This document shows, in pieces, positions 1 through 8,900 of a stretch of DNA of 64,000 nt. Where the stretch lies: NCBI GenBank assembly GCA_033032175.1, contig CM065304.1, forward strand, positions 28,278,653 to 28,342,652. Direction: 5' to 3'. The translations under genes and the position numbers were made by a program. The stretch comes from Saturnia japonica. Lineage: Eukaryota > Arthropoda > Insecta > Lepidoptera > Saturniidae. The notes under the pieces were generated by a model, which saw nothing but the letters and a program-made list of their open reading frames with translations, ran no database searches and was not told where the DNA came from. Position 1 is the first letter of the stretch. Each line of letters starts with the position of its first letter.

Positions 1-1706
1 TTAAACTTAAAAAATACTGAAGATATTTGGGGTATGTCAGTAATCGTAGTTCAGTCCATAATTGTCAATATTTCACCATATCTGGCTAATATATTTAATC
101 AGTGCATAAAAACAGGGACTTTCCCTAATTTAATGAAAATAAGTAAAGTAGTTCCTCTATTTAAATCAGGTTGTAGAAGTAATCTTGGAAATTATAGACC
201 AATTTCTGTACTTCCGTCGATTAGTAAGATTTTCGAGAAAATTATGCTCAAGCAGCTAGTACAATATTTCAAAGCACAAGAGATTTTGGATAGTCGGCAA
301 TATGGTTCACAAAATCTAAATCAACCACTGACACTGGTGCAACACTGCTAAGTCAGGAGTCTCAGGATGCAATCGGTGTGTTCTGTGATCTCTCAAAGGC
401 CTTCGACTGCGTTGACCACAGTACGCTTATACTTAAGCTAAAACACTATGGTGTGCGTGAAACTTCTCTCGACCTCCTAATTTCTTATTTAACAGAGCGC
501 TGTCAGAAAATAAGTGTAAATGGAGCAACCTCTTCGGGATCATTGGTGTGAGTCGGCGTCCCACAGGGCTCGATTTTGGGACCATTTTTGTTTCTCGTTT
601 ATATAAACGATCTACCGTCCGTTGTTGAAAATGGTGCTGACATGGTTCTTTTTGCAGACGACACTTCACTTATATTCAAAGTGAAAAGAATAGATTCGGA
701 GCTTAGGCAATTAAACCACACCTTATTTAAAATCTCTGAATGGTTTGCTTTAAATAATTTACTACTAAATGCAAACAAAACCAAATGTATGAGATTTGTC
801 TTGCCCAATGTTCGGAATGTTGATAGTAGTATCAAGATAGAAGGGAATTTAGTAGGCTTAGTTGATGGTACTGTCTTCTTGGGCATTACCCTTGATTCAA
901 AATTACAGTGGGGTCCGCATATTAAAACTTTGGCGGGAAGATTAAGTTCTGCTGCATTCGCAGTACGCAAAATTCGCCAGTTAACAGATATTGCCACCGC
1001 TAGGTTAGTCTACTTCGCTTACTTTCATAGCTTAATGTCTTACGGTATTTTGCTGTGGGGTTCAGCAGCTGAGGTAGATACCATATTTATATTACAAAAG
1101 CGGGCAGTTCGAGCAATTTACAATATGAGACCCCGCGAATCACTAAAGAACAAGTTCCAGGAATTTAGTATTTTAACTTTGCCCTCCCAATACATCTTTG
1201 ATAACATAATGTATGTCCGTAAAAACTTAGACAAGCTGGATTTTGTCAAAGATCAGCACAATGTAAATACTAGAAATAAAGATAAATTAGTCGTACCGTG
1301 TTTTAGACTTAGTAAGACTAATAAAAGTTTTTTAGGTAATAGTGTTAGGTTCTATATCAAGATCCCGAAGCACATTACTGATTTACCTGACAACAAGTTC
1401 AAGGACCATGTCAAGCGGGTTTTACTGTCAAAAGGTTATTATAGGGTGGATCATTATGTGAATGACAGTGATGTCTGGAAGTGACTCCCTCTCTGTGCAT
1501 CCACTAATATATAATTATTGTACCTGTTATATTTGTAACATTTGTACAGTTAACAAAAAAAAAAGAGATAAACCCGATCGAGTTTCTTACCAGTTCTTCT
1601 CGATGTCTGGGATATTTTCCAAACCGGCAGTAGTGTTTTGACATTCATAAGTGCCTTTTTAGGGCCTAAATTGAATAAAGATTATTTTGATTTTGATTTT
1701 GACTTT
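1..1706 (+). mobile_element. Jockey-like non-LTR retrotransposon, degenerate 3' part with reverse transcriptase
   Basis: This is the reverse-transcriptase portion and 3' UTR of a LINE. Reading starts inside the RT domain: residues such as NYRPISVLPSISKIFEKI are at 188-243, followed by the region LSKAFDCVDHSTLILKLKHYG, VPQGSILGPFLFLVYINDLP and the catalytic box LFADDTSL near 649-672. The C-terminal part continues open to the stop at 1482-1484. The 3' UTR has AATAAA at 1674-1679 and a GATTTT-type repeated tail to about 1706, as many Jockey-clade elements do. The copy is dead: the reading frame shifts near 310-320 and an in-frame TGA interrupts it at 549-551. The 5' end lies outside the window or is truncated. 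Clade assignment (Jockey-like rather than CR1-like) is inferred from the motifs and tail. Confidence 0.85.
576..1484 (+). pseudogene. Reverse transcriptase C-terminal open segment of the LINE
   Basis: This is the longest uninterrupted piece of the LINE protein, about 300 codons. It begins inside the RT palm (GPFLFLVYINDLP), carries the FADD catalytic aspartates, and continues through the thumb and C-terminal region (LGITLDSKLQWGPHI, LMSYGILLWGSA, LQKRAVRAIYNM). The methionine at its start is an internal residue, not a real translation start, because the homologous frame continues upstream past the in-frame TGA at 549-551. An isolated expressed protein is unlikely. Confidence 0.8.
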
Positions 1707-1953
1707 AAGCATTTACGCAGCGCACGCAATGGAAGCTCTCAAAAGCAATAATCCTTCCCCGTTTTTGCAATATTCTTCATTGATTCTTCGCTCCTACTGG
1801 TCGTAGCGTGATGTTATATAGTCTATAGGCCTTCTTCGATCAATGGGATATCCAACAAAAATTATTTTTTCCTTTCGAAGTAGTTCCTGAGATTAGAGCG
1901 TTCAACCAAACAAAGAAACTCTTCAGCTTAATAGTAGTAGTATAAATCCATCA

Positions 1954-2153
1954 ACTTAGGTTTTAGACCCTATATTATATAATACTGGTAGCGTTTTGTG
2001 TGATATAGCTTGTCTGTTCATGTGAAATGGATTATAAATATAAACTGGAAGCATACATTTTGATGTACCACAAAAACCCCCTAGAAAGTTCTAACAAGGG
2101 AGCCACCAACATGTTTACCACTATATTCACTTGATAATGGCAGTAATGGTTTT
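1954..2153 (+). repeat. Dispersed repeat family A, copy 1
   Basis: About 200 bp that starts near an ACCCTATATTATATAATA motif and contains an AGCCACCAACATGTT block. It matches the inverted copy at 3072-3283 and a third copy at 44029-44210. No coding potential or known family was recognised. Together with copy 2 it forms an inverted pair around the first proposed exon of the tubulin acetyltransferase. Confidence 0.65.
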
Positions 2154-2429
2154 CAATAAAGAGGACTATTTGGCAATTCAGTAAGAAGGATGACTAAAAA
2201 CCTATTGTCACAAAAAAAAATTACATTACATCTATAAAAAAAAATCGGTTGTCTGTAAAGTCGGTTTACTGACGATAGTTGAATGTGACAACGTCATAAG
2301 AAAATACTAATGGAATGGTATCATTTTTCAAAAGAAGAATCATTACCTTTATCGCCGCAATCATCGTTGCTATAAACAATTGACACCACATTCACTTTTC
2401 ACTGCACTTCATACTTGACGAAAACATGT

Positions 2430-2852
2430 AAATGTATTATTATTATTATATAGCAGCTGTCCACGCGGACGCATCACTCACTCAAGTAGGAGAGAGACAG
2501 ATGACGAACGCTGCCGAACGCGGAGGCGGATAGTACCTCTTTGTCGCTTGTTCCGCGCTCTCGCTTGCACTTCAAGCCTTAAATGGAACGCCTCCGAGCG
2601 AGGTAACGCCGCAAGAGTCATGTTTTTTCGTGCGTGCAGTCGGCTCCATCGAATTATAAGACGTTGTCAAGACAAAAAAATTGCCAGTAAAAAATAACGA
2701 TTTTTTTTTCACATCCCTAGTAAAGGCGGTTGAAACTTCAGTTGTTATTTGAAGTTAACAGCATTTTGATTTGTCGTTTCATTTTCATTTCACTACATTA
2801 TAAGCTGATTTTGTTTGTCTAAAGAAATTACAGTTACTGAAGTAGTACCGAA
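2430..2852 (+). promoter_or_regulatory. Putative promoter and 5' UTR region of the tubulin acetyltransferase gene
   Basis: A locally GC- and CpG-richer block at about 2450-2640 stands out from AT-rich surroundings and lies 200-400 bp before the proposed start codon. No TATA box or initiator could be assigned with confidence. The role is inferred from position and base composition only; the block could also be a repeat fragment. Confidence 0.3.
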
Positions 2853-2962
2853 ATGTCGCAAGAAACTTCTATTTTCACCATAAATCAAATTTTCGCAGAG
2901 AAATATAGTAAAGTGGACTGTAACAGTTTAGCCTCACCTAGGTTCGAACGAAATGAAGAAAA
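2853..2962 (+). CDS. ATAT1: Tentative first coding exon of the tubulin acetyltransferase
   Basis: An ATG opens 36 codons and two bases, followed by a consensus GTAAGT donor. The peptide begins MSQETSIFTINQIFAEKYS, and its hydrophobic pattern (F-I-x-x-I-F-x-E-x-x-x-K-V-D) resembles the N terminus of MEC-17 proteins. There is no cDNA support and it does not join directly to the exon at 4758, so the assignment is provisional. Confidence 0.45.
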
Positions 2963-5900
2963 GTAAGTTTATTACATTTATAACTATCGCTTTCCTAAAT
3001 CGTAAAATGCAACCTATAATATACATCTCTTCTTCTTCTTCCTAACTAGGCAACCGGTCATGTTTAGTGAAGAACGTTACTGCCATTAACTACTATATTA
3101 TAGTGTCATGTGTTATGACAATTCAGTATCCTAACAAGATGGTGGCTGCCTTGTTAGAATTTTCTGAAAGTTTTTGTAGGACCTCGAATTAATGCTTTCA
3201 GCTTATATTTATAATCCACAAAAACTAACTATATCACGCAAAACGCCACCAATATTACATAATATAGGGTCAAAAACCTAAGCTAATGAATTAAAAATAA
3301 AAACCACATGTCACTTCAAGATTCCGCCAAATATCTCAATATACCTACATCTCAATATTCATTATTAAATTATGATCATCAACATGTTAGACCTTTTCAA
3401 ATGTACTTTCGACATGCACATAATATTATAAAGAAAGGAATTAAAATATTTATTTATTATTTATGTCCCATATTTTATAATAATATAATTATACCTACTT
3501 CAATGTAGAGTGTAAAGTCAATAGTTTTGGTGAAAAACTATGCTTTTTCTGTGTAGAAAATGTAGTTTTATTGTCTTTGTCAAAAAGTTATCAGTTGAGT
3601 ACTTAATATTAACTTTATTGATATTTATTTGCGAATTAATGTTGTTGAACTCATGATTTTCTACCAGGTCAAAGTTCTGATTTTACATGCTAAGTACCTG
3701 GTTTTGATCAATGAAACTACTGTGTGGACTGCTATAATATAAATTTTAATATTATAGTGTAATTTATTTACATTTAGTTAGAGATGCCCAAAAAAGTGTA
3801 TTCTATCTATATATTGCAATGTAACTGTATCAAATTTGTTTGAAACAATAAGAGATATTATCACCTCCCATTGTATCTATATATTGTATCAAAACTATAT
3901 CACATGCCCTTCGAAGTGATATGTGATATAATGAATGTGTATCAATGAAAAGGAGTATGTATCTTTTACATGTTCTATTATATTCTTTAATTTTTTTAAA
4001 GAAAAAATTGTTATATGTATTTAAAATAATTTTATTCAGCAAAAGCTTTTCAGAGTTGCCACTGATCAGCACTTAAACAATGCATAAAATAAATATCAAT
4101 TCTGATAAGTGCTGTGGATTTAACCTTTTACTTCTTTTTGAAAGTGTAGATCGGGCTAGAGGCAAGAGGCGTTCAGCTGGCACAATAATAAACTTTTATT
4201 GTAATCATGTTTGATGGTATTACTAAGTCCAAAGATCTATTTCAAATAATCTCATCTACCTACAAGGTAAAACAAAAGCCTGCTCCTTTTCTTTAAACAA
4301 TTTTGTCAATGGTATCTCTTCTTATGAATAATAATGTTTTCAATGGCACAGTTTATCCTCATTTGGTTATGAACCTAATATGAATTTTAAAATTATAAAT
4401 AATGAAACATTGTATCAATGACCAACATTTAGTATGGAGTTTGGAGTTATATCAAAGCCATTATACAATAAATAATTATTAATTTATAAACTTTGGTTAC
4501 ATTATTATATGATGGAAATTAAAGATGCAGTAGAAGATAGGACAGTGACACATTAAGACTAAAAAGTGATTGGATTTGAGTAGTTCAGTCCCTTCACACT
4601 CAGGTCAACACTATAATGTATTTGCATGTATTATATACTAACATATGATGCTTTCATATGAAAAAATATCTGATACAGCAGGGTAATGTCCACAAACCAT
4701 AGTTGCTGAAGTGAGCATGAACTGTTTTATATTCAGAGCTGTTCCTCCTTGTTACAGGGCCACTTAATAAACACATACTCTATATCCTTAAGGACAGTGA
4801 CGCCAACAAGTGAGTATCTATACTATGTTGCTATTATTATTTCAACTGAAGTTAATCTTTCTTGCCTACACTTAATTTGATGGATTTTGTGTGCATTACA
4901 GAGGGTGCGGCGAATTGTTGGGTTTCTTGAAGATGGGCCACAAGGGTTTTTTATTCTTGTACGATGAGTCAGGCAAGGTGTTTGAGGCGGAGCCTCTCTG
5001 CGTGCTCGATTTCTTCGTGGTCTCGAATCGCCAGCGGCAGGGCCATGGCCGCGCTCTTTTAGATTATGTGCTCAAGGTCAGTCCAACTCACTCCTTAGTG
5101 AATAATTTGTTATATGTTAAGTATGATGATCATGTGTAACATGTAAGATAACTCGTTTCGGTGCGCCCTCATCTGGATCAGTAGTTCACTTAGTTATTAT
5201 CCCATATCTCTAGTAAGTTTATATATGGGCATAGGCAAAATAGGAGAGGCGCGTATGACCGAATTCTGTATTTCGCCTGGGGACCTAACTTAGATGCCTT
5301 TCTACAATAGTTAATATTAATAGAAAACTAAAAAATGTATGGAATTGACCTATCAGATCACGTGATTTAACACTGTGAGAAATGTCAAATCTCTATACTT
5401 TTTTTTGGTTTTCCTTAGGTTAGCGTTAACGATTGTAGAAAAGCAGCTTGGCTAGAGCCCCAGTTCTCCCATACTTTCCATGCGTGTGCGTAGTGGTGTT
5501 AAGTCGTACCTCATACCGACTTAAATTGACTAGAGTAATAACTGTAAACAATATTAATATTGTAAAAACATTTTTTTAAATGTTGATAAACCCGATATAT
5601 TTTCTTCCCGATGACATTCATAAGTGCCTTCTTAGGGTCTAAATTGTATTTTTTTTATGTATTCACAGGACTTGGATGTAAAGCTGACGGAATTAGCATT
5701 TTATAATCCTACCCAGAAGTTCCTTAGTTTTTTGGGTCGACACTACGGATACAAAAATCTCGCTAAACAGTACAATGGCTTCAGGGTGATACCTGATTTC
5801 TTTAATGAACTGAAAAGTGAAAAGAGGTAACTTTTTAAATTTATCCTCTGTCTTGCGTGTACAAACATACTATAGCATGACAACAGCACAGAGTAAGCAC

Positions 5901-8900
5901 GGAAGCGAGCACTTCGCTTCGGGTAATGGACCGCGGAACATAGGTTAATAACATTGAATGTGATCATAGTATGCAAAGCTTTATATACATACTAGCGGTG
6001 TGCTCGCGGCTCCGCACGCGTTTATTACTATTCAATAATTATTTAAATCCCTTTATTTTTACTCATATTGTTGACAATTCATGTGCCGTGTCAATTGAGG
6101 AGTGGCATGTATTTCCCGTGTACAATTTTCATCAAAATCGGTTGAAAACTATTATTCTAATGTACAATTTTTCTTATTCCAGAAATAATATTGAAATTTT
6201 GTTATAGCCCATTATTTATGTAAATAGTTAGACTTCCCGTGTTTATTATGTCATCAAAATCAGTTAAGAATTAATGAATTATTATTTTTTTTAAATTTGG
6301 TTTTTTACAGTTCTCAAAAGTGTTATTGAAAATTCTCATTACTTATCATTCAGGGAATGACTTATACTTCCCGTGTACATAATTGAATTAACGAAAAAAA
6401 TTTTTTGTTTTTTATTATTTTGGTTGCGTTATTTAAAAGTAATATTGAAATTTCTTATACCCTATCAACTGACCGATAATATAAGCATGCCGTGTAAAAC
6501 ATTTCATAAGAATCGGTCAAGCCATTTTTGAGTTAAATCCGGACATACAAACAGACGGACTGAAGGACAACAAAATATTATGATTAGATTTTCGTGGTCA
6601 GTATCGTTCATATAATATGCGTATCGGGAAATTTTGGAAAAATATTAAAAGTACAGACAGGACTACAGATTTATTAATATAGGTAGCTATATTTATATAA
6701 TACCAAAAGAAAATCATTGTTGGGTTTATCACTATGTGCATTGTGGTCGCAATCCTTACCACCCCGCTATATTACTGCATATGCACTGGCTGATTTCGGA
6801 ACACGATAAACTAAAAGAAAATCATAGATGGGATTATTACTGTTTGTATGGTAATTGACATTATATGCCAATATGAATATACATTAACCGTCCCAATAAA
6901 ACTTCAGAAATAATTAAAATCATACCTTATTGTACCGGCCTGCGGGAAGGTTTTTTTTGAAAAACGTGAAACCCCTTTTATTCCTTTCTTACTAAAAGCA
7001 TAAATATGAATGGGTTTTTCATACAAACTTTCACCAAAGTTTTATTTTCACCACATGTGGAATAACACAATGACATTATTCACTTGTAGCAAAACTGTAA
7101 TAATCCAGATAATTTACAATAGGTATATCGCTTAGAATATATAAACACTCACGAGCCGCGATTGATAGTGCACGTCGTATTCCTATCATAAAATAAAACA
7201 GTAATTATGCCGTACTGCGTAGTTAAACAGTTTATATACACTTCAGCCAATCTTAAAAAGAATACTGGACTATCATTTAATAGGTAATTATTAGAAATAC
7301 AATACGTTTCTTATTATGTAAGTATAACACTATAAATTAATCAACAAACCAAATTGACAATCAACAAACTGGTTGGTATGGCAGCCGATGTCATTCCACC
7401 ATTATCGCGCATGCGCATTTGGTGTTCCCATGTTTTGTTCAAAGAAACTTTCTACCCTTAAAGTTTTATTTTCACTACAAAAAGTATCCTATGTCCTTTC
7501 TCAAGGTGCAATATATCTCTATACCAAAATTCATCAAAATTGGTTCAGCGGTCTAGGCGTGAAAACGTAACAGACAGAGTTACTTTTGCATTTATAATAT
7601 TAAGTATGGATTAGTATTAGTATATATTTTACATGTTTGTTTTTTTTTTTTAAATATAGAATGCTTCGTATAATTTATAAACAAAATGTTCCAGTCCTTA
7701 CCATTCCAAATTTCGAACTCTACGTAGGGACGTAGGCCGTGTCCTAAAAGTGCTCTTTAAGCTTAGAAACCTTCAAATGTGGTACTAATATATTACGGTG
7801 ATTTTCGAGACATTTCAATTCGAAAGAGTATTTGCTTATGTTTATAAGTGAGTTCAACCTTTTTTGAATAAAATCGGATTGTGTTTTCAAACGTGTGTCA
7901 AAATAAAATGTAATTTAAATCAAAAGCAATAGGGAGTATTGATATCAACTTCGAAGCAAATCACCACTAAAATAAATTTCTACTGCTTTTTAACCCCGTT
8001 AGGGGATGAATTTCAATGAAATACGAAACACGTCTTCCATCAATTCTGTTAAAAAAGGTTTATGCAAAATTTGAAGTAGATTGGACCAAGGAATCACGTT
8101 GTCCCATACAAACTTTGGCCCCCTTTTGCACCCCATTAGAGGTTGAATTTCGGAAAATCCTTTCTTATCGGATGCCTACGTGCCTACGTCATACAAAGAA
8201 CACACCCTCCAAGTTTCAGGTCTCTAAGATCAGCGGTTTAGAGTGTGCGTTGATCCGTTTTAGGGATCCGTAACTCATAATGAAAAAACAGAACCCTTAT
8301 AGGATCACTCTGTTGCTCGTCTGGCTTGCTAGCTGGTTGTCTGTCCGCGTGCTAAGACACTATTTTTCGAAAATGACTTGGTATAAATTTGAAATTAAGA
8401 TATTGACAGTTGTGTGTGATGATTACAGTCGAAGTGGTTCCGTCAACATAGTGCCCATCAAGATGAGATGGTGACCGTTATATGGCGATAGTCCCTGACT
8501 TTTATTATTGTTTTTTAGATAGATTTTAACTTAATTTTGGAATGTTTAAAATAATTAAAAATATCTATTCTATCTAAATTTTCTACGATAGATGTGATTG
8601 TTTCGTTCTTGCGCTGTCAATATATTTTATTAAATTACACTAAACATACATACTATAAAGCATTATTGCTCACTGGTTATTAACGGTTTATAAAAATAAA
8701 CAAGGCCTAGAGGCAAACACTAAGAGCAATAAACTCAATCAACCTAATAGGCCTTTTATGTTTATCGATATTATGAAATTCCAGTATCTGATTTAGAAAC
8801 TTCATAATAAACTACAAAGAGAAGTGAAATCCCAAGAATAACATTTTAACATGCCAAAATTACTAGTTTTTCTATATCCACCTCCTACACTTGGTTGTTT

